From the NCBI GenBank assembly GCA_033980235.1, contig CM067070.1, positions 24,972,699 through 25,036,698 on the forward strand: a stretch of 64,000 nt of DNA, written 5' to 3'. Source of the stretch: Diadema setosum. Taxonomy: Eukaryota > Echinodermata > Echinoidea > Diadematoida > Diadematidae. Shown here piece after piece: positions 1-11,619 of this stretch. The notes beneath the pieces were generated by a model. The model did not search any database. It was given only the letters and a program-made list of their open reading frames with translations, and was not told the origin of the DNA. The first letter of the stretch is position 1. Every line of letters starts with the position of its first letter. The position numbers were made by a program, and so were the translations under genes.

Positions 1-960
1 AATTTTCTGTGCCCCCTTTGAGTAAATATGAGACGCTCTGCCAATGATTGTCTGAATTATCGCGCCGAAAATATCCATTATCTTGGGAGACGGAAATCCG
101 TTGAGCAGCATAGCCGATAGAAAAATACTTTGAACTTTTGGTATAGGGTATGAGATATGAGCTTGTTAAACCAATAATTCCCACAAGCATAGACCTTTGC
201 ACACACTCAGACAAAACACACACAGACACACACGCGCGAGCTCACTGTATACTAGCCACCAACGTATCATTTGTCAGTGGTCCACCCACTCACATCAGTA
301 TATGCAGTCCTCTTCTGAATAATAAAACAAGTTTAATATATTAAAAATCAGGCATCTTTTTTTTATTTGTCTTACGTTTATTTGGCTGAACCAGAGTGAA
401 TTTGGAACACCAACAGTTAAAAAGGATACTCATTATCTTTCTTAACTCTTGCAGTTTAACCCGTTAAGCCTTAAAATGACAGCGAGAACACACTTGAAGG
501 AATTATATAGCCAATGACTTCTGTTTATGCGTCCTGTTTTCCCTTTTTTTTTCTTTTTTTTATGCGTGTCCATTGTGTGCTACGTTTGTATCATTTTTGT
601 CTCTTGAAATTTTCCTGGTATATATACACGGCACATATGAATAGTGTCTATGCCGTAACATTGCTATTGCATTTTGAGTTTGTATTTACCATGTGCTTTA
701 AAACGAATACCTTCTATGCTATGATTAAATGCATCATAATCATTATATCAGTCATCCGATGCTCTGACTGTACATTGATAAATATCGTCTGTTGTTGTTG
801 ACATATTCTTTTTCGATTGATCCATATCTTACAAGGTCCCTTTTGGAGTAGATCACTCCTTTCCATCGCTAAATTCACTTTAAAAAATATATGCATCCAT
901 TGTACTTCTTATGGATTGTCAACAAATGCATATGTATTATAGGTAACCTTTTGCTGCATT
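1..960. other. non-coding, no gene seen
   Basis: AT-rich sequence with a short CA-rich patch near 205-240. Open frames here are short, low in information and unlike any family I know. I see no splice-bounded exon, RNA gene or clear transposon end. Confidence 0.5.
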
Positions 961-964
961 TGAA

Positions 965-1690
965 TAAGAATAATTAAACTGGACTGAATTGAATTGAATT
1001 AAACTGCGATAAACGGATATTGAACTGAACTGAATTAAACTTAAATGAATTGAGTTAAATTTAATCGAAGTGAATTGAGTTGAAATGAAGTGAATTGACT
1101 TGAATTGAACTAAAAATGGTGAATTGAACTGAATTGAACTGAACTGAACTGTCAAATGCAATAGCATTATATAATTATAACCATTTGATACATTGTAGTA
1201 TAGACGATTGTAGATACAGAATAATTGAATTGAGTTGAATTGTATTGCATTGCATTGAACTGAAGTAAATTGAACAGAGATGAACTGCACCTTGAAATGA
1301 ACTGAATTAGACTGAATTGAATTGAATTGAATTGAATTGAATTAAAATTAATTGAATTAAATTGAACTGAAATGTAACGAATTAAGTTTAATTGAACTGC
1401 ACCTTGAATTGAACTGAATTAGACTGAATTGAATTGAATCAAATTGAATTGAATTGAATCGAATTGAAATGAATTGAATTAGATTGAACTGAAATGAAAC
1501 GAATTAAGCTTAATTGAACTACACCTTGAATTAAATAGACTAAATTAAATTGAATCAAATTGAGTTGAATTGAATCGAATTGAAATGAATTGAATTAAAT
1601 TGAACAGAAATGAAACGAATTAAGTTTAATTGAACTGAACTGAACTGAACTGGATTGATTTGAACTTAATTGAACTGAATGGAATTTGAA
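965..1690. repeat. GAATT/GAACT pentanucleotide satellite with higher-order units
   Basis: Over 700 bp are built almost entirely of 5-bp words (TGAAT, TGAAC, TTAAA and variants). Longer units lie on top: the phrase GAACTGCACCTTGAA recurs near 1283 and 1394 and, mutated, near 1516, so blocks of about 111-122 bp have been copied as a whole. A non-pentameric island lies at about 1150-1225. The reverse-strand frame reading FNSIQFNS is a by-product of the repeat. The words match the pentanucleotide tails on LINE 3' ends elsewhere in the window (for example 14510-14530). Confidence 0.85.
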
Positions 1691-2800
1691 TGGTGCTCTG
1701 CCGAAGTGATTTTCCCCTTCTTCCCCTCTCCTCTCCTCAACTCCCTTCCCTAAAGGTTAAAGCAAAATGTTCCCGCATTTGCTTCGACCGATATTACTTG
1801 AAGGGTGGGAGCAAATCATGATTCCTTCTGACTCTGGAGTCTGTCTAGCTTGGTAAGGCAGTATCCATACGCAGGTTGGTGCCCCGAGCTGAGCTGCATT
1901 TCATAGTTAGGTTGTTAAAAGACAGCGGCCATATTTCGTCCTGTTCTTTCCCTTTACGCTGGCCAGAAGAGGATGTGGTTAATATGTCCACTGTCCCCGT
2001 TGTTTGGTCATCTTTGGCCAATTATGTCCTCCGAGGCCGTACCCATGGCCTTTCATTCACCCAAATTTGAGCGCACATCCCAATCACTATACAATTCCTA
2101 TCAGTTTAATCACCGGACCTCCGTCGGTTCAATGAAAAGTGGGATTCATTGGACGCGCTCATTGACTCGAATTCAAACAAGCTCAATTTGGATTGGATTG
2201 ATAATCAAGGACTGTTTGCGTCAATCCACCACCACCCCTAACCTTACAATCTCCCCGCTATATCTCTCTCATTTCTTTCACTCACTCTCAATTATTTTCG
2301 CTCCCGATTCACATGGTAAAGGGAGGGAATAAAGCGATCTTCACAAATGAACACTGATACACACGGAACAACCATACAGCGTTGTCATGGTCATCCATGC
2401 TGTCTACGTGCTTACCATTCAAAGCCAGTCAATCACTGTTAATCACTGCTAAGTGAGCATACATGCAATGGACGAGGACCATGCTGAGACACCGTGTACC
2501 ATGAAATCCAAGAAGATTAAAACAATCACAACACACACACACACGCAATAGGAATATAACTTTATCGCTATTAATTGCTGTAGCGTTGACTTCCATTCTG
2601 TTACTTTGTTTCATCCTTATATGATACAAAAAGTTCATATCTGAAAGATCGATTTACCTCCATGCTTTATCCGACATAAAAAGGTTCCATGGGCCATGCA
2701 GAATATCTACTGGTACATGGCATTCGTAACAGGATGACTGATACTTTATTTTTTGTCTGGTTTTGTTGTTTGTTGTTGTTGTTTATTTTGTCTGACTACC
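1691..2800. other. non-coding, no gene seen
   Basis: Mixed-composition sequence. The overlapping open frames at 1876-2332 show no recognisable domain, no splice-bounded exon and no conserved-looking residues. I see no repeat structure beyond a short CA run near 2530. Confidence 0.4.
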
Positions 2801-2816
2801 TGTTTTGTTTTTATAT

Positions 2817-2906
2817 GTTTGTTTGTTTGTTTGTTTGTTTGTTTTTATGGAGGAGATGACATGTATAGTGTTACAACTCACAGGACGCTGAATCCCCCCC
2901 CCCCCC
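2817..2906. repeat. (GTTT)n run and a C homopolymer
   Basis: About seven GTTT units at 2818-2845 are followed, after 45 bp, by a run of about 14 C at 2893-2906. Simple repeats; no function inferred. Confidence 0.8.
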
Positions 2907-3149
2907 AAACTGGCTGAGATAGCGACAGGTCCTTCCGTTAAAAGCGGATGGTGGACGTCTGTCGATGCTGCTTTCCCTGTCGCAATTATGTAAAGGCGAA
3001 GCATTCACTTTAGAAATCAGAAAGTTGCCTTTAGGTCCTCTTCCACAGTAGCTGCCTCTTCCGATAACAACAACAGCAACAAACAAACAAACAAATACAT
3101 AAAACTTTTAAAGGTACACTTCAGTCCACTTTGTATACACATTGTGATA

Positions 3150-3440
3150 TTAAAGGGGAGGTATGGTATTGGTGGAGATGGAGGTTGAGCTTTTAACCTT
3201 CTGCAAGATACTGAAAAAGAAACACTAATGAAATGCTGCAGAGCATACCATACTCAGCTGAGAGGAATTCAAAGTTTATTTGATGAAAATTGGTTCTGGA
3301 ACGGATGAGATACCAAAAATACCAAACAACGCGATCCTAATAAAAGAAGGTCCCACTTCTTATTAGTATCGCTTTGTTTTGAATATCTCAGTCATTTCAA
3401 AACCAATGTTCATCAAATAAACGTTGAATTCCTCTTGGAA
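3150..3440. mobile_element. TTAAAGG-ended foldback element, probably truncated
   Basis: The left end reads TTAAAGGGGAGGTATGG, the same TTAAAGG start as the elements at 6421, 23558 and 51634. Internally an inverted repeat pairs 3262-3294 with 3402-3434 (GAGGAATTC...ATTTGATGAA against its reverse complement). The matching right terminus (CCTTTAA) is missing, so the element looks cut at that end. Assignment to a TTAA-targeting superfamily is inference. Confidence 0.45.
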
Positions 3441-6160
3441 TCAAATGATTGTTCATATTTCATAAGAGTTGTCTTATCATCTGACCAAAAAAGTTAAAAA
3501 TCTGAAGTCAGCCTGTCTCAACCAAAACTATACCATCCAGGTGCGCTCGAAAAATAAGACGGAAAACAATATACATCTGTACCAATCTCTCCCTGTGGTT
3601 TCTCTCCTCGAATCTTTTTCTCTCTTTATTGTACACACACACGCACACACACAGCAACACATCTAAGCACACACATATATACATAGCGCGCTTTCTCTAG
3701 GTATCTCTCTCTCTCTCTCTCTCCCTCCCCTTTCTCGCTAATATCCTCCCCCACGCAAACACAATTAGTAAATACTTTCCCCTATTGATTTCTTCAATAG
3801 CACTATAGGTTTTAAGCCCGTACTTAGGGCGGACGGTCATTCTTCTTTAGTTGAGGGCCTCATGTCTGTCTACCTTTAGGTCAATTATGTCTCTACCGTA
3901 CATTACGTAATCAAATATTTAGCAGAGTTGGTCTGGCGTTTCTCTCCGCAAATCATATCTGGCTACCGTTTAACCGGCTCTCAAAGCAGGTTTTACTACG
4001 AGCCTCCGCTCAGAAAGGCGGAAAAGCCAAACAAGTGGCACAAGGAAAAAAATGACAATTAAGTCCTTCATGGAATAACTATACAACGGACTATTCTTAA
4101 CATCCCCTAAGAAGAAGGAAACACCTAGGATCTTCTGCCCACAAGATTTTTAATCAGTCGTTTTCTGAGTGATAGTCACTTGTTCTGGAGGGATGGAAAA
4201 GATAAAAAAACATGTGCGTTCATTGAAGACGCTTCGGTTGAATTAATGAGTTTCTCGTTCTACAGAGATATAATATTGTCGTTTTATCGTAACAGTGTCG
4301 GCGCTTTTGTTTGTTTACGAGATCACCGTCGGTAATTATGAGAAATATTAATTCTATTATCGCGAAAAACAAACGGTAATAAAAGCACGAGTGCATGTTA
4401 TGGTCTCAGGTAGATATAGACAGAGGTATGATAGTTCGAACATGGAACGCATGTTGTTGCTCCATGGTTCTATGTAATAATTTGCAGGTGGTAGTGATAT
4501 AGTAACAGTAGTATTGACAAGGGCTTGGTGTATAGTTGTGGTGGTATTGGTGATGATAATAAGCCGATTTTGTATCACAGCTTAGATGGTTCATAGTTTT
4601 CCGTGATTATGAGATAAAAAATCGCGTAGTTCCTTAAAACTCAGATTTAATAATCAATAATACCATTATGGCTCCTGTTATAGTTCCATGCTCATTGTGT
4701 GTATGCCTCCTCATCATGCTCGTGGCGGGTCCGCCTACCCCATCCACCCCACTTCCCGCCCCTATTGTCATCGTGGATAGTAAACATCGATATACGCTTC
4801 GCTACGCGTCAGTCGCTCTACACACCAACCGAAAGGCAGTCGACGTGCCCAAAGGCAAGGCACACACACTCACTGCTGCACAATAGTTTCAACAGCCTCG
4901 TCCCTCTGTTGGGGATGGTTAGCGCATGACAATAGACGTGACAACCTTCGCCGAGATTTTAGCAGTCAATTCAAACATTTACAGATTCCGTATAACTCGA
5001 AGAGACGCGGGAGTTTTGAGAAGTAACAGTAACTTGTTCTCATTTGATCAGCATGCGATTTTATAATGTTTTAAAGATAATCTCCCAAGATATCTGTTGA
5101 GGTGAGGCATTCGCTGATCTTACTTAGAATGTGCGTGATAATTATATGAAACGGATAACATTATAGTTTCGTCACATGATCGTAGAACACAAAGGGAGAT
5201 TATTTCTTATACACCTTCTCTGGCCATTCTACTCATTATACACTTATGCCCTCTATCTGGTGGCTTCGTTGCCGTAACGAAGTGATAAACGGAGAACAAA
5301 TTGCACTCAGAGGATTCTTAAAGTGAGTATTCAGTGTAGCCTATATAGCGTAACGTAATCATAAGAATGATTGATACCTAAAAGGCAATGATAAAAAGGT
5401 CTTGCATCTAATAATAATCCGAGTCCAGTTCGTCTTTTTAAGACTGTGACTTCTATGTTTGTCGTTTGAAATCCATTTCAAAGGACAAAAACATACAGAA
5501 ATCATTCTTTTGATTTGTTTCCTTTGTTTTCTTTTAGTTTCACGAGGTAATAATTGCAAAGAATGCACTCAGGCATGATATGAGTTGATTGTTCGTTGTT
5601 TTTGTTGCTCTTGTTGATACTGCTGTTTCCAATACGAAACATCTTCAGAAAAGAAAAGTAAACTTTATTATTATGCAAAGAGGAACTATTCGACTGAGTA
5701 TATAAAATAAATTGTATAGGTCGATATAGGAAAATCTTCGAGATATTTGATGTGCTGCAGACGAGAATATTTGTAAACAGGGAAGACTTGGCTTCCAAGA
5801 TAACCTGTTTGGTTCAGTTTTGGGATATTACTCTGGCTTAGTTCGTAATCACTTAGAAAATAAGACATTTTTTTTTTAAAGTCCCACAGATATTACGTGG
5901 ATTAAAGCCCATTGCTACGAAATCAACTGCTACCAGCCACTCACAGGCTTACACGAGATTTGATGTGGTGTTTTATATTTCCGAGAAACCACGATTCGGA
6001 ATAATATGCATTGGGCGCTGTAGGGACGATGTATTGAGACCGTCAGTTATAGTGTCAAGTCTCAGCGGCAAGATAGGCAAAATTTTGTTTGAGATTTTAG
6101 ATATTTTGCAAGAGAATCCCTGATTCTGGAAGCAACTTAAGACAAAAATCACGTTATATG
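3441..6160. other. non-coding, no gene seen
   Basis: About 2.7 kb with a CA run (3645-3675) and a CT run (3700-3725). The open frame at 4668-4886 (+) begins with a hydrophobic stretch resembling a signal peptide (MAPVIVPCSLCVCLLIMLVA), but nothing else supports a gene. No transposon ends recognised. Confidence 0.4.
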
Positions 6161-6170
6161 CATTGTATGT

Positions 6171-6184
6171 AATATATATATATA

Positions 6185-6241
<57 letters not shown>

Positions 6242-6272
6242 TGTGTGGGTGTGTGTGTGTGTGTGTGTGTAT
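6171..6272. repeat. (TA)n followed by (TG)n microsatellite
   Basis: Near-pure TA repeats from 6171 to 6239 run directly into TG repeats to about 6272. Confidence 0.95.
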
Positions 6273-6420
6273 AGATGTTTCGTTTTCATTCTAATTCTGA
6301 GATAATGGATTTCTACTGTCAAGTTTCATAACCTATACAGTAAATTCCAGAGCCTGAGGTTTTGATGAGCTTGGAAAGTTTTTTTCCTTGCAGTCGATTC
6401 GAAAATTTTGGTTTATGACA

Positions 6421-6879
6421 TTAAAGGTCCGGATTATTTTCAGACTTTTACATTTGAACAATTATAAATTAGTTAAACTGAGTGTAGAGTTTGAGAATTC
6501 ATAGTGATTGGGATGAGGAATGACAATGTTTTCAAAATTTATTACAGATAGCAATGAACAAGGATGATGACATGGCAGCCTCACCGTAAGAATGCATGAG
6601 TTGGGGCTCACGGAAGCAGAACAAAAGAAGAAGGCATGTATAGATTCTTCACAGGTGAATGAGCAAGCGGTATTGTAATGGAATTACACTGCTACATTTC
6701 TGAAATATGTGAGGCTCTGATGTCATCAACACTGTTCAGGGTAACTTTGTTTAAGATTTTCAGTTTATTGGTTTCTCTGCTCAAGGGCCACAATAAATTC
6801 AACGAATCTATACACGGAGTTACCAATGTATGTACTACATGATGTGAAATTATGAAAATCGTCTGGAATGCCCCTTTAA
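6421..6879 (-). mobile_element. TTAA-flanked MITE family A, copy 1
   Basis: A 459-bp element that aligns along its length, in reverse orientation, with 23558-24024. The left end reads TTAAAGGTCCGGATTATTTTC; the right end reads GAAAATCGTCTGGAATGCCC followed by CTTTAA. The two ends are imperfect inverted repeats, and TTAA sits at both boundaries, the target-site pattern of piggyBac- or Kolobok-type DNA transposons. It has no coding capacity: the open frame at 6692-6916 is incidental. Strand is given relative to copy 2, taken as plus. Confidence 0.8.
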
Positions 6880-7432
6880 GTGACCCAGAGAAGAATAAAA
6901 TTCCCTCTTTCTCCATACACCCACAAATATAATCATCTTTAAGGTTTAACCCGACGTTTCAAACACAATGCACACAATAGCTCCACATACGCAAGAATAT
7001 TATTATGCAAGACTGGCCTCCCACGAATCTCGTATCCGAAAGAAAAAAAAAAGAGACGGGTCGTGTAAATTATCTCCAGCATGTCCGTATCAACTCGTCC
7101 TTGTTCTCGTTAGGGACGACACGAATTCCAATGAGCGAGCACACACATGCACGCACGCACGCACACAAACATACACCACTTTTTTTTTCTTAAACAGCTA
7201 ACAATTACCATGATTATTATATAGTACATTGAATGATATCAATGTAGTGAAGGGAAACTGATACTGGCGAAAAAAAAAAATCCGCTTTGGGTAACGTCCT
7301 CTTGTATAACTTTAACTTTCCATGGTTGTGCATTATAGACCTTCTAAGGAGCAACACAAAGCATTTGATTGTCTACGTCACGGATCTCCCAATCCCTCCA
7401 TCACCCTTTCTCTTCCCCCCCCCCCCATCTCC

Positions 7433-7652
7433 CTTTCGTTCTCATTTTTTTCCATATCCCAACGCTCGCAAATGTGTTTGTTAGAACGTAACCACATTTA
7501 TCAAATTGGCAACGAATGCTTCGTCTCTGTGTCCCTCTCTCTTTCGTTTTCATTTTTTTTTTCATATCCCGCCGCTCGGCTCGCAAATTCAAGTATTCGT
7601 TGGAACAAACCCACCTTTACCAAATTGGCAACGTATGATTCGTCGCCGTGTC
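7433..7652. repeat. two-copy tandem duplication, about 108 bp unit
   Basis: The segment starting CTTTCGTTCTCATTTTTT at about 7433 recurs at about 7541. Both contain CATATCCC, GCTCGCAAAT and CAAATTGGCAACG in the same order. No coding content seen. Confidence 0.6.
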
Positions 7653-8233
7653 CTCACGTTTCAAGTTAACTAAATGACATGAACCTCGAGCCGGTTGTCT
7701 CAGACAAGACTCGCAGCTCGAGGTTACCACAGTATATAGCGATCATCTCAATACCGGATATGATTGCACAGACATGTTAATATAGATTAATAATAAGGTA
7801 CCAGTTGTTATTGCATTATCAGGTTTTAATCAGAGAGGAAGAGTTAAATCAAAAAGATAATGATAAGTAAGGCGGCTGTTGGTATATACTGCGAATAAAA
7901 AATATACCACATTGTTAAGGCTTACAACGAATGACATCTATGTGAAATCGATCAGTTCATCTCTAATTAACCTGTATATCTATCTTTCTTCTTTCTTTCT
8001 TTTTTGCTTTCTTTTCTCTTTGGACGAGATATAATCTTTATGACGTCCTTTGACGTCACAAGTGATCATCTGCCTGTAATTTCTCCGCGATATAAACAAA
8101 ATTTAGTGAACATGACGCTTGCTTTCTCACTTGAATACACGAGTTGTTGTTGGTTGTTTTTTTTTTTTTTTTTTCTCCCGACACATTCGTGTTTCCTATT
8201 TCAGTGTCTAATGAGTCTTGCATTCACTTTCAG

Positions 8234-8332
8234 GTAAAAAGGTTCTGACGTATGGAAATATGTACAATTGGAACCACGACATGGATAGACATAGGCCCAT
8301 GTGGCACACGATCTGTCATTCAAAGCAGTGTG
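8234..8332 (+). CDS. candidate internal exon, unrecognised gene
   Basis: A long T/C tract (8155-8175) leads to an acceptor at TTTCAG (8228-8233); 99 bases later lies the donor GTGAGTGT at 8333. Between them one frame is open, starting with two bases of a split codon and ending with one base of the next, a symmetric phase 1-1 exon. The 32 encoded residues begin KKVLTYGNMYNWNHDMDRHR and end PMWHTICHSKQC: rich in His, Trp, Tyr and Cys, and unlike the low-complexity frames around them. Phase 1-1 exons are common in extracellular modules. I do not recognise the family and cannot see partner exons. It lies on the opposite strand to the P450 exon at 9045-9516, so it is not part of that gene. A chance match of splice signals remains possible. 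Confidence 0.35.
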
Positions 8333-8721
8333 GTGAGTGTATGCAGTCAGCAGCAGTGCTTCGTTCCTTACACGATGACACACGACACGATGTCGGCAGA
8401 ACACATTTCTAAGAACATGCACGTATTTTGAATCGAATGTCTGTAAACTTAATGTCTCCCTTTCAAATATCAGAAATAGAAAAGGTCAATGTTGATCCTG
8501 AGTGCTCTATAAATGATCTTGATTAGGATTACTTAATCAAGAAACATTCCGGCAGCTCGACATAGCTGGATTTTTATAAAACATTCGATATCACCTATAC
8601 TGTAGGAGAGCAGGACATTAAATAAGATATTAAATGTAACTACAGCATACTGTTTGTTTGATTTTAGCCAGCAACTCTATTCTGTCCTGTAGCCGTAAAA
8701 TGACAGAAAGTAAATGAAATT

Positions 8722-8722
8722 G

Positions 8723-8773
<51 letters not shown>

Positions 8774-8795
8774 GTGTGTGTGTGTTTGTGTTTGT
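8722..8795. repeat. (TA)n/(TG)n microsatellite
   Basis: TA repeats from about 8728 to 8771 are followed by a TG-rich tail to about 8795. Confidence 0.9.
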
Positions 8796-9044
8796 ATCTA
8801 TACTATTATGCTTCCCTGTTACAAGTCACGGTAGGCAGTTTGCATGTGTAGTTTCTGTATTAATACACCTATACTTTCCGATGGATTAATCAATTGATAG
8901 ATAGTTGAAATCTGTGGTAAAGTCGGTACCGATAATATGAAAGTCACATCGTATAGCACTGAAGGGTCACAGACAGGGATAGTAATTATGATACACACAG
9001 GTCGAAGTACTTTAGAGCAAAGAGCCGATAATTGCTGGTCTTAC

Positions 9045-9516
9045 CTTCAACGGGAAATGAAACAGCTGTGAGTCCGTCTGCCTTTCGATCTGAGAACACG
9101 TGTGACTGTTTGACAAAGGCTTCCCTGAGAATCTCCACATCACTAATAACGACCAACCTCTGTCCAGGCCATCCTAGGCGTACCATGTACACGCCCCCGT
9201 ACCTCTGGGCTAGTTCCGTTAACGCCCCTGCCCCGAACTCCTTCCCCATCTTGACCAGGGTTGGTATATTGCCCAACAGCGGCCAGGCCCGAGGCCCGGG
9301 TGGTAGTCGTCTTCGTAGCCGACGCAAGCCGCCGGATAGCACCGTCGCCCGTCCTATTTCCCCTACGGCTTTGCCGTCGTTTTGTATCGACGTGTGTCGC
9401 TGATTTCGAAGCATGTAAGCGGCCAGGAGCATGAGAGTCGACGAGAGAAGCAGGGCCGAGGTGAGGGAGGAAGAGAGAAGCGCCAGGGCGCTGCTGGTCA
9501 TAAGTTTCTCCAGCAT
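9045..9516 (-). CDS. cytochrome P450, first coding exon (CYP2-clan type)
   Basis: Encodes the amino-terminal 157 residues of a microsomal P450, a haem monooxygenase anchored in the ER. Residues about 7-35 form a Leu/Ser-rich hydrophobic anchor, followed by a basic segment (GLRRLRRR, 63-70) and the proline hinge LPPGPRAWPLLGN at 71-83, characteristic of CYP2-clan enzymes. Then come the helix A/beta-1 signatures, including RYGGVYMVRLG (105-115), VVISDVEILREAF (122-134) and VFSDRKADG. The ATG at 9516 is chosen because it has a purine at -3 and directly precedes the anchor; the in-frame sequence upstream is not P450-like. The exon ends at 9045 in phase 1 with donor GTAAG. The oxygen-binding helix, ExxR and the haem-cysteine loop are absent: they would lie on later exons at lower coordinates, and none is recognisable down to base 1. 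Substrate and subfamily cannot be read from this part. It is higher in GC than its surroundings. Confidence 0.88.
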
Positions 9517-10860
9517 CTTGGAAGGTGCAGAGCACGGTCCTGGTACGACTTGATCCGGACGAAAACTATCTACCAATGAAGAAGCACGTTGAGTGAAACC
9601 CGATATGCAGACACGTAAAAACCCTGAGTACAAGACGGGCGTGCGAGCCGGCGAACACGCAAGCATCAAGGAATGTAATGGGAGCCGAAATCCGAGGGTA
9701 GTTTCAGAAGCGTTTCTGGCGCACGATTCGTCTGTTTCCGTGAGGACGAATTATATCTTAGCTAAGATTTAAATGAGATATACGGAACTGACAGCAGGCA
9801 AGGACACATAATATTTAGTTCATTGGATACTGGAAAGAGGTAGTTAGCTGCGTGTGAGCTCAACGCGTGCAATTTGCCCGTCAGACGGAAGCTTTCGGGG
9901 CGACGTGCCGACGACTGCATATAGCTTTCCGCGCTAATTCATCTCAATGGTATTATTCGCTTCACATGCACGTACGGAGAGCTAGGGCCTCGCGCCGCCA
10001 CAGCCGCTCGCCTCTCTGCTTTTCAAGCTTCTGCTTGGATGGACCAAAGCCGCATGCTTCGATGAGCATGTAAAGCACTCCCAACTCTTCAAACCCGGCT
10101 CAGCCATTCAATTTGCTTGTCATATAGGGGAAAGACTGGGAGGAAAGAGAGAAATGGACATAGAAAAATAAAGAGAGGATTGGAACGAATGAAATATAAA
10201 AAAAAGAGAAAAATAGAAGAAATCAGGCCGCTAACACTACTTCACCGAGGATACAACCGGCAGGTGCAAACTGCAGTGAAGTAAAGGAATCTACTCATAC
10301 GATCAAAGCATCAACCGGAGCTCATATGATGCGACCTTGTCAAATTAGAGTGTCAACAGGCAAAACAATTTCTTCTTTTCGACCACTGAGGAAAAAAGGG
10401 GGCTACCTTTCAATGAATGCCAGCTCTTTTCTTATTCTAGAAGGTCAATATTACCTATTCTTTCTTTTGATTTTCTCCTGGCTCTCAGGATAAATCGGAG
10501 GGCTCAATGAACTTTATAAGGTTGCGCCTACTCCTTCAGCCTAGAAAAACATTATGACACACGCTAATGCTTGGCACTTAAATGCGATAATTCGCCAGAC
10601 TAGAAAGAGGGTAGACTGCCCTGGGAGCGAGTCATCCCTGATTGTTACGTAATCAAGGATGAGATTGCTAAGCGATCCTCTATTACAAATTGAAGGTCGC
10701 AACCTAATCTCTTCATAATAATTCAGGAAGGAAGAAGATATTACTCTTTGAACCCACTAGTGATATTCATCTAGAATAGAACAAAATAGAAAGTGTTCAT
10801 AGAACTCTTTAGTGTCTCTTTAAGATAGCAATTTTGACCAAAAATTACCAGCAATACATT
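9517..10860. other. upstream flank of the P450 exon, no gene seen
   Basis: Probably contains the promoter and 5' untranslated region of the minus-strand P450. I find no convincing TATA box or start element. The frame extending upstream of 9516 to 9669 is open but unlike any P450 leader. From 10080 on the sequence is AT-rich and unremarkable. Confidence 0.35.
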
Positions 10861-10865
10861 CTGCC

Positions 10866-10874
10866 TCCCCGCCC

Positions 10875-10913
<39 letters not shown>
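10866..10913. repeat. poly-C and (CT)n tract
   Basis: A run of C (about 10872-10885) followed directly by about 14 CT units. Confidence 0.9.
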
Positions 10914-10915
<2 letters not shown>

Positions 10916-11077
10916 CCTATCTTACCTCGGTCTATTTCTGCAATGTCCTCCCTCTTTGATTCTCTCTTCAATTTTCTACCAGCATATTTTATGTTTGTCT
11001 GTAATCACAAAGAGATCTCTAGGAGACCACCAACATGACTTATATGAATTAGTGACAATTACTGTGTCACGATGCAA

Positions 11078-11616
11078 CCTTGCTGAAGAGAACACAGTGT
11101 GCCCAGTGTGTCCACATGCATAGTCGGGTATGTAAAAACGATCGAATTTAACAGTGTGAAGACGATTTCACAGATCGTTCACGTGCATGGCAATGTTCTG
11201 TTTCACACTGTTTACTGATGATTCACAATGTTAAAACGCTCGAATCTAACAATGCGAAAAGATTTCACACTGTGTTTACAATGTGTTCACACTGTGTTTA
11301 CAATGTGTTCACACTGTGTTTCAACAATCTAACAATGCGAAAAGATTTCACACTGTGTTTACAATGTGTTCACACTGTGTTTCAACAATCTAACAATGCG
11401 AAAAGATTTCACACTGTGTTTACAATGTGTTCACACTGTGTTTCAACAATCTAACAATGCGAAAAGATTTCACACTGTGTTTACAATGTGTTCACACTGT
11501 GTTTACAATGTGTTCACACTGTGTTTACAATGTGTTCACACTGTGTTTACAATGTGTTCACACTGTGTTTCATATTGTGCTTCACACTGTGGGGCAATGT
11601 GTTCTTTTCAGCAGGG
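11078..11616. mobile_element. foldback element filled by a 61/22-bp minisatellite
   Basis: The left end, CCTTGCTGAAGAGAACACA, is mirrored at the right end, whose reverse complement is CCCTGCTGAAAAGAACACA. Between the arms lies a minisatellite: 61-bp units begin with GATTTCACAC at 11261, 11344, 11405 and 11466. A 22-bp sub-unit (TTTACAATGTGTTCACACTG plus TG) is present twice in the first unit, once in the next two and about five times in the last. The sub-unit resembles the arm sequence (CACTGTG/CACAGTG). The Phe/Cys-rich open frames here are artefacts of the repeat. No target duplication resolved. Confidence 0.75.
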
Positions 11617-11619
11617 ATT

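Noticed and set aside
4668..4886. 72-residue frame with a signal-peptide-like start
   Set aside because: Low-information proline-rich remainder and no splice or promoter context; hydrophobic starts arise easily by chance.
9032..9403. 123-residue plus-strand frame
   Set aside because: Antisense shadow of the P450 exon, which has clear family motifs.
9517..9669. Upstream extension of the P450 open frame to an earlier ATG
   Set aside because: The extra 51 residues are not P450-like; the hydrophobic anchor begins after the ATG at 9516.
11261..11575. Regular direct repeats resembling a CRISPR array
   Set aside because: The spacers are themselves repeats (22-bp sub-units), the block lies between inverted arms, and the DNA is clearly animal.
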